Assembly: GCF_030463535.1 (NCBI RefSeq)
Contig: NC_132888.1
Coordinates: forward strand, 5,386,081 to 5,450,080
Length of the DNA: 64,000 bases
Direction of reading: 5' to 3'
Source of the DNA: Salminus brasiliensis
Lineage: Eukaryota > Chordata > Actinopteri > Characiformes > Bryconidae
The number at the start of each line of letters is the position of its first letter. Positions within the stretch are counted from its first letter, which is position 1. Below the pieces are notes generated by a model that was given only the letters and a program-made list of their open reading frames with translations, was not told where the DNA came from and ran no database searches. Positions 24,101 through 39,100 of this stretch are shown here, piece after piece. The translations under genes and the position numbers were made by a program.

Positions 24101-27100
24101 AGAGCACATTTATACAGAAATCAATATTTTACAGTGGCTTGGAATGTAGCTCTGTATATTAGATGAAAAACAGATGTAAACTGAGAAGTGATCTGATTTT
24201 GCTGATCGGTCATGACTTTAAAAAGAGAATTAAAGTCCAGTTATCACCAAAATCTGCATATCTCTGTGCTTTTCATTTGCATTTTTGGTTTGGTACCACT
24301 CAAAAAAATAAAATCAAATAAATAAATATGCTTTGCATTTAAAACCGTGCCTTTCTAGTACTCAAGATTCCTTTACAAATGCATTAATGATCACAAAAAA
24401 AGATAACATATAAAGTTCTATGGGGAAATCATATGAAAGTTCAGTCAAAATGTTCATGAGGCATGCCGTTGGCTGGGGGAACGTATTTGTCACCGTACAG
24501 CAAAATGTGTCCTCCGCATTTAACCCATCTGTGGTAGTGAACACACACACAGAGCGGTGGGCAGCCAACTCCAGTGCCCAGGGAGCAGAGAGGGTAAAGG
24601 GCCTTGCTCAAGGGCCCAACAGTGGCAGCTTGCCAAGCCCGGGAACCGAACCCACAACCCTGTTATCGATAACCCAGCGCTCTAACCGCTGAGCCACCAC
24701 TGACCCAGGTGTGTATAGCTGCAGATAGTCATGTGCATAAATAAGGTCTCACTGACTGAGAACGTGTGTGATGTGTCCTAAATGCCCTGAAAAGGGTTTG
24801 AGAGTTTGGAAAGCAGAGTTTTGGGTGAAGCAAGCGAAATTATGAAAACATAACTTAATAAAGTTGGGGTTCATCCATAATTTCAGATCATTTATACATT
24901 AATGTGGTGAGAGGGAGAGCATAGTAGACCTAAAATCTGCATATCATCTGCATAACAGTGGAATCTAAAAGAATATTCTAGCCAAGCAAAAGCATATAGG
25001 CTATATGGTGAAAAGCAGGGGGTCTAGTACTGATCCCTGAGGAACTCCTTGCATTACAGGGACAGACGAGGATATGTGCTAGATTTGTAACTTTGAAGCT
25101 GACATGTAAAATGAGTAAAAAATGCTCCATGGGCTTAAAGACACCAGAAAATACAACCCAGCCCAGGAATTTGGTAACTATTATGAAACCAGTGTCAGAA
25201 GCCAGACTAACCAGATTGAAGATCTTCTGAGTTCCCAGGTGGAGCTGACCCCAGCATGATCGTCTCTACTATGAAAGCAAGGTGGCTAATGATGTTGTGG
25301 GTGATGTCCATAATAGACTGCTCATCCAGGAACAGAACTATGCTTTGTCTAAATCTGCGCAGGAGAAGGACATGCCATTGTCCATCTGACACACTTCTCT
25401 CCAAACCAAGCTCCCACTGCTGTCCAGAGGTGACATTTGTCAGTACATAAACAGGTTTCCCATCTGATATCTGAGAAATGGAAAGCCCAGAAACATAATC
25501 AGTTTGTGTGCAAGTGTCCATATACTTTGTCTGTCTTGTATTTTTCCACTTATGGCATTTGTATGAGTTAAAATACCAAAAGTATTCATTTTTACATGAC
25601 TATTTTCTAAACTTTTCCAAACAGGCTGTTTGCTGAGCAATTAATGCTGATATATGTAGATTATCAGACTGTCTGTGAAGCATGAAGTAATTTCAGATTA
25701 ACCGATTTTTACTGTGAAGACTGAAACTCTTCATATAAACCCAGTGTGAATAGGTGAGACTAAACTTCTCCAGAGTTGAATAGACAGATGTGATGTAAAT
25801 GTTTACATACAATCAAAAAAACCTTTGAAGTATATTAATTATTTCATATATACAGTTTCTTACCTTAAGTTTTAAAGATGCTGTTCTGCTCCAAAACAAA
25901 ATTAAAATACTGTTTTGTTTGACAGTCCTGAATTTGATCTCAAAGCTGATGAGCCCTTGAGTGGTGCCATCCTTTTCATCAAGCCAGGCTTGAAGCAGCT
26001 GGTTCCTGATATAGCTTTCTTTGACCAAAAACTCAACGTGTGTCCCATCATTAATAAATAATGCATTATCTTCAGAGATATCTATTAGATAAAAAGATAT
26101 ATTCCTGTTAGTTGCTTGCAGCTGTGTTATTTATTTTTTATTTTTATTTTTTTGTTATTGGTGTATGTTTTGTTGTAGGCTAATAATAAAGCTACTTTTG
26201 GAACAGTTGAATCCAGTGAAATTCTCAGCACATTGACAATAGTGATGAGACCAGAGATCTTGGCAAACCCCCCCATTCAGACATTTAGTAGCAATGCAGG
26301 GAGCTCTATCTGTCCGTGGACATCTGTAAAAAGCAGCAAAAAGTGAATGACTTTAAATGGCATGAAGTCTAGTTTGCCTATCATGACTATTACAACCTGT
26401 TGTCAGTCTAAGTTGGAACAGATCCATAACTAACATACTTTGTTGTCCTACCTACACTTTGTATTTCCATAAAACATACCTTTCAAGTATCTTGTTGGAT
26501 GCCATGGCCTTCACAGCATCAAGCAAAACATTGTTCACTTTCATGTTTCTCATACATCCAACAAAGTCATGGGTCCTGACTTGAGATGGCCTCAGCAAAA
26601 TTACATCAATGGCCTTCACTCCTCCAAATGTCAGGTTATTGGTCCTAATATCCAGAGTCCTACAGAGAACAATGAAATTTCTATTGGTTCATTATTCATG
26701 ACATTTTGACATAGTGTAAAGAACTACTGTCAGGTTGGCATTACGTCAAAACAGCTAAAGTGAAGGTGCTTGTTTTTTGTCTGACAGCGAGAATAAGTTG
26801 GTGAACAGCATAAAGAACACCAATACCAAACCCTACCTATCACTTCCAAAGCCTTCATGTTGTGACATACAGAAGTCTTTGGGCTCATCAGCAGAGCAGC
26901 TGTCCACCTCTAAAGAGGCTATCTGCCAATCAAATAGGAACATCATGAGAAAATATAAAAAGCATAGACTTAGATATTGTTTGAGAGTGGCTAAAGCTTT
27001 GGGAAACACCAAACCTTCCAAAATGAAGTTGCAGGTATAAAGATAAGTGGCTTACATTTCCAGTTCTCCTAATAGTGATGTTATGGAAGCTTCCATCAGC

Positions 27101-30100
27101 CACTGCTTTTCCTGTCTCCAGTCTTGCGACCCCTGACCCAAGATCATACGAGAGGCACAGCCTTCCATTAACAATCTCAAGAGCCAAAAACTCTGAGGTA
27201 GATGGGTCACCAGGGTTATACAAAAGCAAAGAGTTCTGTTTCACAGTTGCAAACTCCAGAGAGATGAAGTTGTATCTGGGATCTAAGGGGGGAAACTCCA
27301 TGTAGGACAACTCTTCAAAGCCGTAGCTATGCTCTTCACAGTTAGGCCCAGTCACACCTGCGGACAACCAGGACCATTATGATGAACACAACGTACAGTG
27401 CATGTGTATTTAAACATGAAGGATATTCCAGGTAATAGTAGGAAACCTCTAAAAAGATAGATTTTACCAAATGGACATTGGCAAGTGTATCCAGTTAAGA
27501 AGCTCGAGCAGTTGCCAAGTAGACAAGGGGATGATGCACAATGGTCTATGATAAAGTCACAAAATCTTCCTATAACAAATAAAGAGCACATTTAATTAAC
27601 CTGCAGCATTTCTGACCAAACAAAGCAATGTTAAAATAACTGCATTTGTAAATATGGCTGATACAGCATCGGTAGTTACCTTCATATCCAGGTCTGCATT
27701 CACAGAAGAACCCTCCTTGTATGTTCCAGCATGTCCCACCATTTGAACACATCACATTCTGACATTCATTATCCACAATGGAACAGTGCAGCCCCGAGAA
27801 GCCCTCTTTGCAGTTGCAGAAAAATCCTCCGGGGTTGTTATAGCAGGTCCCCCCATTATCACAAGGGTTCTCCATGCATTCATCTATGTCAGACTCACAC
27901 CTAGCCCCAGTAAACCCAGCTAGGCAAGAACAGTTAAAGACTTCAGCGTAATGGGGAGACACGAAGATAAGACGGGAACTCTCCAACACAGCAATCTCCT
28001 GACTGATATGGATGTTCCTGTTGCAGGTGGCACCGTTTTGACAGGGTTTAAGTGAGCAAGGGTCACTGGTAATATGAGATATAGTCACATTACTCTGTGC
28101 CTCAAGCAGTTTCTTGTGCATGTTTGAGATGCCACTGGCCACGTCTCCAGTCAGATACAGTCCATTGTAGCTTTTCACAGCTGCCAGAAGAAGCATTTTG
28201 TCTCCTTGCAATTTTATCCCAAATACATGAGTTTTAGATGCTTGCAGATTGAAGAGGCTATCCAGAGCTTTCACAAATTTCAGATACTTTAGGGATAGAA
28301 AGTCCTCAACTGTGGATAAAGATACATAGAACAAGACACAACTGTCCAACGACAAATTGGTAAAACCTTTGTAACTCACATAGATGCTGTTGTTTACTGA
28401 TGGGTGGAACTGGTCACTTGCTTCCACTGTGATATTGTAGGTTGCCTCTCCTTGAAATGGAGAAGACCACAAGTCACACTTTCCAAATGGAAAACTAAAC
28501 ATTCTCGTTGGTCCACTTCGTAGACTGCAGTTGAATATATCTGATACGTCTAGATCATCTGGTTTCACGTCACCAATTATTCCTCCTGGGAAGGAATTAC
28601 CATAATACTTAACCAAAATATTGATATTTCTTTGTACTGGTGGATTGTCATTTTCATCTAAAACTTTAACATGAAACACAGTGGTGGAGGACAAGGGAGG
28701 GGAACCAGCATCTTGGACTACTACGTACACCTGGAAAAGAGAACTGTGTTCACGATCCAGTGGTCTGGACGTAAATAGAACTCCATTAGATGTGAGGGTG
28801 AAGCTGTTTTCCATGGCAGGCATCTTCAACCAGTAGGTGAAAGGGCCTTGGTTTGGAGGAAGGTCATCATCTGCAGCTGTCAATGTAGCCACTAATGTGC
28901 CATGTGGCTGGTTTTCCTTAATGTAGCCCTCCATGATTGTGAGTCTAGGGGCATTATCATTGATGTCAGTGATGGTGACAACCACAGTTGTGCTGCCTGT
29001 TACTGGAGGTGACCCCTCATTAATAGCAACAACTGTGAGGTTATAAAGAGACCATAGCTCTCTGTCTAACTGATTGTTAACTGTAATAATCCCATTTACA
29101 GGATTTATGCTGAAGGAGTTGTTGTAATTTCCACTGTCTATGTCATAGGAGAACCGGCTCCATTCCAATACCACATCTTGGTCTGAGGCACTTACTTTAA
29201 AAACAGAGGTTCCAACTGAGGTTTCTTCACGTACAGACACTGTGTAGAGAGAAGATTCAAACTCTGGAGGATCGTTTTCATCGACTACATGCACATGTAC
29301 TAGGGCCTCGTCAGTGTTGAAGCCAGTAATCCTACCTCTGTTCTTGGCTAATACACGAAGAACAGCATGATTCTGCACCCTATTCCTCAAATCTTTGGAA
29401 GTGTAGATTTTTCCACTACTTTCATCAACTACAAAGCCTGTCTTTTTACTCTGACCAAAAAGTAAGTATTTAACCTCTCCATTGAGCCCCTGATCATAGT
29501 CTATGGCCTGCACATGTCCAATTTCCGTTTGCGGCGGCAGAGTCTCAGGCACTGAAAAGTTGTAAAGATGTCTCTGAAAAGTGGGTATGTATTCATTGAC
29601 GTCTGTAACTTGAATGTGAACATTGGCTATATCAAATAGATAGTTATTTTCAGTGTTAGAAGCCTTGATAGTAAGTTCAAAACTCTGCTGTTGCTCAAAA
29701 TCAAATATCTCCAGAGTGATGATCGTGCCATTTCTGGAATCCAGAGAGAAGAGTTCTGCCGGTCCTGACAGCAGTGAATATGTTATATGAGCATGACTTC
29801 CAGAGTCCTTGTCTGTAGCTCTTATCTGAATCACTGATGATCCAATCGCTGAGTTTTCTAAAATAGAGGCTGTGTACTCAGATGAGGTAAAAACCGGTGG
29901 ATTGTCGTTTACATCTGTAACATTTATTGTTACATTAATTCTCCCAGTCTTAGAGAACCAGCCTCCGTCTTCGGCAAGGATAAGAACATGATGAGACTCT
30001 ACCTTCTCAAAGTCAAGAGATTTTACTAGCTTCATAAGTCCTGAAAGAAGCCCCACAGAAAACAATCCATCCTCATTTCCACCTTCAAAAGAGTAAGAAA

Positions 30101-33100
30101 GTAATCCATTAGCACCATCATCTTCATCATTGGCAAGAACTTTTCCAATAACTGAGCCCAGAGGTAGGTCCTCAGGGACAGAAAATACAAGATTGTTTTC
30201 AGAAAAATGTGGCGTGAACAGATTTTCCAGGGTTACTTCAAACTTGACGTCCGTTTGGGAGGAAAGAGGAGGTAAACCTTTATCTTTTGCTGTAACTACA
30301 AGACTTAAGTAAGTTCCAAAGCTTTGCCTTAAAGTTCTATTCAGACGTACTTTCCCACTGTGGAGTTCTATCTCAAAGTAACGTGATGCATTTCCTCCAC
30401 TGATGATGTACTCAACACTGTTGTTCTCTTCTGGAAAGTCCTCATCTACTGCTTTTAACTGGAGAACCTCTGTGCCCTCTTTCAAGTTAAAAGGAACTGA
30501 CAAAAGAGGTCTGAAGGGTAAAAAAGATGGAGGAAAATAATTATACTGAACAAAAGTCACTGTGACAGTGGCCGAGCTGTTCAGAGGGACATCGCCACAA
30601 TCAATTGCCACAACAGTAAAACTAATGCTTTGAGGTTCAGAGTCACTGATAGCGATGGGTTGTTTTGTTAAAATGTCTCCAGTGGATGTGTTAACAGTAA
30701 AAGTTTCAGTTGGTGGGTCTAAGAAGAAGAGGATTTGGGCATTTTGTCCAAGGTCCCTATCGACAGCGTTAACTTGAAGGAGGAAAATTTCTGGGGCTTT
30801 TGTCTCGGGTATGGTGGCAAAGTACCTGGACTGAGAAAATACTGGTCGATTATCATTGACATCGGTGATGGCTATAGTGACTTCTGTGCTGATACTCCAA
30901 GCTGAATCGTTGGCAATAACCCTCACAACATAATAGTCCTGCCGTTCTCTATCCAATGGGCCCACCACCACTATAGTTCCACTGTTCTTATCAATGCTAA
31001 ACGGAATTTGCTCAATCTGGTCAAGAATGGTATATGAAATGATAGCATTAACACCAATGTCCTCATCTGTGGCAGTTATCTGAATGACTGGAGAGCCAAT
31101 GAGTGCATCCTCAGGAACCTCAGTAAAGAAAATCTCAGAGAAACGAGGTGCATGGTCATTTGTGTCCTGAAGAACTACATTAACCACTGCAGTGGAAGTG
31201 TGATTAGTGTCATCTTTATCTATGGCTTTAATGATAAGTTTATACTCTGCTACGTCCTCTCGGTCTAAACTCATTGTTGTTGAAAGAGTGCCGTGAGTTT
31301 GGTCTATTATAAACACCCCATCCGTGTTGCCAGACAAAATTGCATATTCCACTTGTCCATATACCTGTGAGTCAGCATCAGTAGCCAACACATCACACAC
31401 CCTGCTTGCAGGTACGTTCTCAGACACTTCACACCTATACTCCTCCTGTGTGAATACGGGTGGGTTATCATTCACATCACTGACATTCAAATGGATTTCA
31501 GTAAATGTGGAAAAAGGAGGAAGGCCTGAGTCTCTAGCCTCAAATACAAGGTGGAATTCTGTGTTTGTCTCAAAATCCAAAGATCCTTTCAGCATCATCT
31601 CACCAGTCCTCTGATCCAGCTCAAATACGCCTCCAGCGTTCCCAGATGCAAGGTACAAAGACACAGGTCCACTTCTGACCGCCTCTGCAGAGGCAACTGC
31701 CACCATAGTTCCAGGAGGAGTGTCTTCAGAGAGTGATTGCTTATGTATGTGCACTGCAACACGAGGGAAATCTGAGGCATTTTGAAAACGTACAGTCAGT
31801 GTAGTAGAATCAATTTTGGGGTTGGCTCCTCCATCCTGCACGTGAACATTGACTGTAACATCTCTGGTTCTTCTCAATGATTCCATGGTGAACACAGTTC
31901 CCCTGTCAGAGTTGACAGCAAATAGATGGGCATGCTGTCCATGCAGGGAGAAATGCAACTCTCCATTCTTTCCTTCATCTTCATCCTTGGCCACCAATGC
32001 ACACACTATTGATCCTGCAACACAGTGTAAGGGACAGGTTGTGAAAATGCATTATTTGGGGCCCAAGCAGACATGCAATTAAGTAAGTATACCCAGGATT
32101 ATGTGTCATTCTTACCTTTGGCCAATTCAGAAGGAACATTGGCCACATATGGTCCATAAAGAAATTGTGGTGAGTGATCATTCGCATCCCCGATGGTCAC
32201 TAGGACAGTGGCTGAGCTTGAAAGAGAATGCCTGGGGTGTCCATCACTGCCCACTACAGTAACACTGTAAAAGGCTGTTGTCTCTCTGTCCAGAATGTCA
32301 GTACTGAATAACTCTCCAGTAGTTTCATTGACGGAAAACGGCATGCCAGCTCCCTCTAAAGAATACCTTTATTAAAATTTTGGAAATCAGCTTGAGGTAG
32401 GAAAAGTTTTAATGCAGCATTCATAAAAATAAGCCGAAGGTTTCAGATAGATAACAAAAGCAAACGTTCCATATAATAGTGTACAGCAGACTGTATGAGT
32501 GGGAGATCCCAAGAATAAATGTACCATGTTACCTTATTTGTCCATTCACACCAACATCATTGTCTGAGGCAGTGAGCCTTGCAAAGATGGTTCCAGGTGG
32601 GGCATCTTCTGATATAAATGTGCTGAATTCATCTTTATCAAACCTGGGCCTATTGTCATTGACGTCGTCAACTATAACAAGTAGAGTTCCAGTTCCTGTC
32701 AGTGGTGCTACACCTAGAAATGAAGATCTAATATCATTAGAATGTCGATGAACTATCTGAAACTTGTCTCTATGTTCTCAGTCCTCAGTCGGCTGAAGAT
32801 CAATGTTTGCAAGCTTACTCAACACAATATCCTCTCTTTATCTCTTTATTCAATATATTATTCAATATCTAAGCAGAGATATTTAAATGTGCTCTAGAAT
32901 GGAAAACTACATTAATCTTAAATAATGAGAGTTCGGTTAATCAAAGTGACATATTGTGAACCTCAAACGCTGCTGTATCCTCATTCAACAAAAAAAGTAA
33001 AAGAGCTGTAAAACAGGCCAATTCCAAAAACCCTTACACAACATAGTCTTGGCCTATATAATTTATCCCCACTAACAAAAGCCTTTCAGGGCTAAACACA

Positions 33101-36100
33101 ATGGCTACTTCAGAAGAATATGGAAGCAAGTCCGAAAGGCTAAAAGCTGATGCTAAACTGGCCGGAGCAAGCACTGCTGTGGTTATCCGGCTCTCCTGAC
33201 ACCTTTGAAGTGGCTGAAAAGACTAAAAAACAAAAGCTAATTGGAGGATGGTAACACTATCTGGTAAGACAATTTTAAGCTAAGCTAGGCTAGGCTAAGG
33301 TAAGATAAAATAGGATGTGCTGTGGAGCTCTAAGCTACCTCTGTGACATAAACCATCCGATAAAAGCAGATGTTTTTTTATTCCAAGTCCACCATTAAAG
33401 GATGGTAGATAAACAGGGTGGTAAATAAGCTTGTAAAACATCATTTGACCCCTGCCAAAGTCACAAACGTACTACCTATACATCAGAAACACACAAACCG
33501 GATTCCAAAAAAGTTGGGACACTAAACAAATTGTGAATAAAAACTGAATGCAATGATGTGGAGATGGCAAATGTCAATATTTTATTCGTAATAGAACATA
33601 GATGACAGATCAAAAGTTTAATCTGAGTAAATGTAACATTTTAAAGGAGAAATATGTTGATTAAAAATTTCATGGCGTCAACAAATCCCAAAAAAGTTGG
33701 GACAAGTAGCAATAAGTGGCTGGAAAAAGGAAATTGAGCATATAACGAACAGCTGGAAGACCAATTAACACTAATTAGGTCAATTGACAACATGATTGGG
33801 TATAAAAAGAGCTTCTCAGAGTGTCAGTGTCTCTCTGAAGCCAAGATGGTAAGAGGATCACCAATTCCACCATTGTTGCACAGAAAGATAGTGCAGCAAT
33901 ACCAGAATGGTGTTACCCAGCGTAAAATAGCAAAGACTTTTAAGTTATCATCATCAACCGTGCTTAACATCATCAAAAGATTCAGAGAATCTGGAAAAAT
34001 CGCTGTGCGTAAGGGTCAAGGCCATAAAACTCTACTGGATGCTCGTGATCTCCGGGCCCTTAAACGTCACTGCACCTCAAACAGGAGTGCCACTGTCAAG
34101 GAAATAACAGAATGGGCTCAGGAATACTTCCAGAAATCATTGTCAGTGAACACAATCCACCGTGCCATCCGCCGTTGCCAGCTGAAACTCTACAGTGCAA
34201 AGAGGAAGCAATTTCTAAGCAAGCTCCACAAGCTCAGACGTTTGCACTGGGCCAGGGGTCTTTTAAAATGGAGTGTGGCAAAATGGAAGACTGTTCTGTG
34301 GTCAGATGAGTCACGATTTAAAGTTCTTTATGGAACACTGGGACGCCATGTCATCCGGACCAGAGAGGACAAGGATAACCCAAGTTGTTATCAGCGCTCC
34401 GTTCAGAAGCCTGCATCACTGATGGTATGGGGTTGCATGAGTGCTTGTGGCATGGGCAGCTTGCATGTCTGGAAAGGCACCATTAATGCAGGTTCTAGGC
34501 TCTAGAACAACATATGCTCCCATCTAGACGTCATCTCTTTCAGGGAAGACCCTGCATTTTTCAACAAGATAATGCCAGACCACATTCTGCAGCAATCACA
34601 ACATCATGACTAAGTAGGAGAAGGATCCGGGTACTGAAATGGCCAGCCTGCAGTCCAGATCTTTCACCTATAGAGAACATTTGGCGCATCATAAAGAGGA
34701 AGGTGCGACAAAGAAGGCCCAAGACGATTGAACAGTTAGAGGCCTGTATTAGACATGAATGGGAGAGCATTCCTATTTCTAAACTTGAGAAACTGCTCTC
34801 CTCTGTACCCAGACGTCTGTTGAGTGTTGTAAGAAGAAGGGGGGTTTGTTGACGCCATGAAATTTTGAATCAACATATTTCTCCTTTAAAATGTTACATT
34901 TACTCAGATTAAACTTTTGATCTGTCATCTATGTTCTATTACGAATAAAATATTGACATTTGCCATCCCCACATCATTGCATTCAGTTTTTATTCACAAT
35001 TTGTTTAGTGTCCCAACTTTTTTGGAATCCGGTTTGTAGTTAAGGCATTGTTTAGCATATTTAAGATTACTAGCTCACATATTACATAATATGATTAATG
35101 TTCTAGGTTGTATGAAGATGAAAAATAAATTAATTGATTACCTGAGTCAACAGCAATAATCTTTATTGTATGGAGACTCTGTATTTCCCTATCAAGATTC
35201 TGTAAAATCCAGAATGTTCCATTCGGATTTAATAAGAAGGGGCCCTCTGAATTTCCACTCGTCATGAAGTATGTCACAAGACCATTCAATCCCAGGTCAC
35301 CATCAAATGCTGATATCTGAAAAAGACAAAAACATGTTAGAACATTAGACAGGCATTGTGTTGTTTAAGTGAAGTCACGATCATTACCAGTTTGAAAAGA
35401 AATGGCTTTGGTCAAGGAACCAATTCCTACCTGATGCATGTTCTGAGAGGGGTCCTGCCCATTTTCTAATACATGCAAGGTCAGCAATTCCTGGGAGAAG
35501 ACGGGTACACAATCATTTATATCCAGCACTGTGATATTGATGGTGCCTGTGGACGATCTTGGAACATCTCCCTTGTCCACAGCTGTAATAGTGAGAGAGT
35601 AGGAAGACTTCTTCTCTCTGTCCACTTGGTCAATTACTGAGACAACACCCAGCACTGAGTCTACCATGAAGCCACTCTCAGACACATGATACTGCACTTC
35701 TCCATTAGACCCAATGTCACGATCACGTGCTTGAACTTTTAGCACACTTGTTCCACGAGGAGTGTCTTCATATATAGCCACACTGTAGAAGGCTTCTGAA
35801 AACACTGGATCATGGTCATTAACATCCTCAATGAGAACGGTGAGGTCCATGGAGCTGGCCAGTTGGGGAAAACCTTTATCTTTGACTGTCAAGGTTACCA
35901 TAACAGCATCTTCAAGTTCCCTGTCCAATGGTTTCTGCAGGTATATGACTCCAGTAGTACGATTGATCCTGAACGTACCTCCTCCTGAATTCTCCATGCT
36001 GTATATAATTTCACCATTAGATCCAGAATCTGCATCTACCGCTTGTATAGCTGTAACAACAGCCTGAAGAGGGGTATCCTCTGGACAGGTGACTGTATTA

Positions 36101-39100
36101 TCTGATAAGAAAAGTGGGGCATTGTCATTGATGTCCTCCACATGGACAGAAACACGAACAGTGGCAGTGAGACGCGTGTCTTCAGGTAAAGTGCGATCGC
36201 TGGCCTGAAGTAAAAGACTGTACATTGCAGTTCTCTCTCTATCTAGCTCTCCTTTTAGACACAAATGACTCTGTAGGGTCACCGAGAACGTGTCTTCATT
36301 GTCTCCTGATATTACAGCTACATCCACTTCTCCATTTATACCTGCAAATTGCAAAAGGAAGGGAGAAAAGGCAAGTTTTACTTTAGTATTTTAGGCACAA
36401 CATTAGAAGATGTAAAATCCAGCCCCATTGACAGATGCACGCGCCATCTGTGTGTGACCCTGTCTGGCCTGTCATCTTTTGCTTATTATGCCAGACAGAA
36501 TGCTGAGGGCATGCTCTCAGGGGACACTGTTTCTCCTCTCTCATCTGTCTCTCCTTACCCAATACCAACCGAAGTAAAGCAGCAGAATCTCATTACACGC
36601 TAACTGCTTTACTCATTTACTTATTTCCACAGGATGAGCCCTTGATCTGTCAGTCCAAAAAGGATGCTGAGTCCACAGTATATTCCCCCCTCCCTGAAGA
36701 CAACACAAGGCAGACAGAGGGAGCCGTTCCATTATTAGCAGAGCAAGGCAGTTCCCCCGAGACAGCTCTGCCTATTCATCTTTTCTGAGCGGCTACAAAG
36801 GATGCGTGACGTAAGACTTAATGAGACTGCTTCTGCTGTTCCGGCTAGTCTACGTCTCTCAGCCCAACATGTGAACCTTGTGCTTTTACTCCTGACGACT
36901 GAATGGGTCGGCTGCACCAGCCAGTGACTGAAGGGGTTCTTTAGAGACATTCTGTGGCAAATTTGCAACTGCAAACCTTTATGTCTTCTTCTGACTGTCA
37001 TTGTTCATAAAGTACACATCCCAACAGTCTACACTTTAAACTTTATTACAGGACAATTAGTCAAGAAAATTGACATATAAGACAGTTAGCTGACGCTCTT
37101 ATTCAGAGCCAGTTTCAGGTGAATCATGTGACACAGGAAGGAGAATGTAGTATTAGAAATCTAGCCTAAGTACTCTTTATTGGCTTAGTGTACTGGGCTT
37201 GCCTAGCCAGGGAATAGAACCCTAGTCTGACTTGGAGAAGGTGGTCCCATGACAGCAATATCGTTGCTGAAATGCAAAAACCTTGTATCTCCTAAATGGC
37301 AGCAGTAAAGGAGAAGAAAAAGATCTTATTAACTTTAAATGGAAGTCAAAATAAAATATTGTATTCTTAGTCATTTTGGAGCATTTGGAGCAAAAGTAAA
37401 AAAAAAAAAAAGTTTTTTTTTGCTTTGTTATGTTATATCCTGATGCCAGCAGCATAACAAAATCAAAGTCTTCCAAGTAAGTACTTAAGCTATGATGATA
37501 TTTTTCTTTTATTCCTAAAATATTAAGTGAAATTAACAAAAATAATCACACAAAACTCTAGTATTTCTAGTATTTCTGTATTTGCTGTTTTCTTTACACT
37601 TTTTGACATCTGGCTGTTGTTTGTGATGAAAGGACCAATAGAAATGCTCCAAAATAACATGAAATAAAAGCTTTTAATACTGAACCCCAATTATTTTTTC
37701 CCTTCTGTTAAGTTGCTGTTTTTTGAGAAGCGGTTTTGTGTGACAGCAATGAAATGGTAGAATGAGGCGTTTCACGTAATCAAAGCAAACATGCAACTAT
37801 GAACCTTAATAGCAAGGTGTTTCCCACCACAACCCATCTGATTCAGCTCATCAAGTATTTATCAAGCCTTTATGAGTTAAATCAGGTGTTTCGGAGCTGA
37901 GAATACATGAGACTGCTGGGCTTTGTGCAGGCTCATACTATAGATTAAAATAATAAATTAATTTATTCTTAGTTATGTCTATGGAGGCCCTTTTAAAGAA
38001 CTATATAAATACTTTCAGTGCATGTAAAAAAGCATATGTATACACATATTTATGTATATATTTTCTCTCCCAAAGCAAAATATTACATCTCTAAGGGTTA
38101 AGATGCACACCACTTAAAATTAGTATCAGACCAGCATCTGATTACATTTGTAGGTGTATACCCCGTCTACTGACCGTCATCAGCATCTGAGACATTCAGG
38201 GTGAAGAAACACATTCCCACTGGAGCGTTCTCTGGTAAGGAGATGGAGTGGATATTCAGTTTGAAAACAGGTGGGTTGTCATTGACGTCAGCCACATTGA
38301 AATATACCCGGACCCGAGCAAGCCGAGCGTCCCCGTGCTGCACTGCTGTGGTGAGAATATAGAATTGTTCTAACTCAAAATCCAAGGCACGGGACAAAAG
38401 GAACTCTCCGGAATGTGGGTTGAGAAGGAAAAGGCCATCCCCGTCATCCTCCAGCACAGAATACACCAGGGTCCTGTGGTCGTCATCAAGGACAGCTTCC
38501 ACAAGTCCCACAATTGTTCCTGTGTCAAAGGACAGATAAAGGACACAAGAATGTCCTTTGAGATGGTGTTGCTTTGCTCTGTGATTGTGCCTAGACCATT
38601 AAGTAGACCAGTTCACTTCCTTACTCACTTTTCAACATGGTTTAAAGCTACAGGAAATGATCATTGCAGATGAATTAGTTGAAGTCTTAAAATTACAACC
38701 TGGCAAGCCGATTTCGAGAAGGAATTAGTTAAATTAGCAGGCCTAAGCGTATAATGCTCAGCGGGAGGCAGCATTCAGTCTCATCTGGAAACAATGGGTT
38801 GAGTTTGTGGAATGCTAACAGCACATAGGCCTACACACAGCATTAGACATGCTTTACAAGTAACCTAGGCTACAGACAGGTGTCCAAGTAGTGGTTATAA
38901 AGGAATGAAACCTCCGGTTGTATAATAATTTACTGTGTCCTGTTACAAAAAAAGTGACCTACCTGGCTGTGTATCTTCTTTCACTTCGAAAGAATAAACA
39001 GACTTGGAGAATGACAACTGAGGGAAACCTCTGCTCCGAGTTTGGTCTAGCTCAGGATTGCTCTTAGACAGCTGCTCTGAGATGTTCAACCAGGTCTTTT

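Larger units (their letters stand above)
32714..35141 (-). other. FAT4-like intron 4 carrying a Tc1 element
   Basis: A 2.4-kb intron containing the Tc1-like element at 33494-35036. The rest (32714-33493) is unique-looking AT-rich sequence with a small GGCTAGGCTAAGG repeat near 33285. Confidence 0.75.

Noticed and set aside
24448-24710. Possible tRNA gene because of A and B boxes
   Set aside because: The cloverleaf is incomplete and the sequence continues into a repeat body shared with two other copies, so it is a SINE head.
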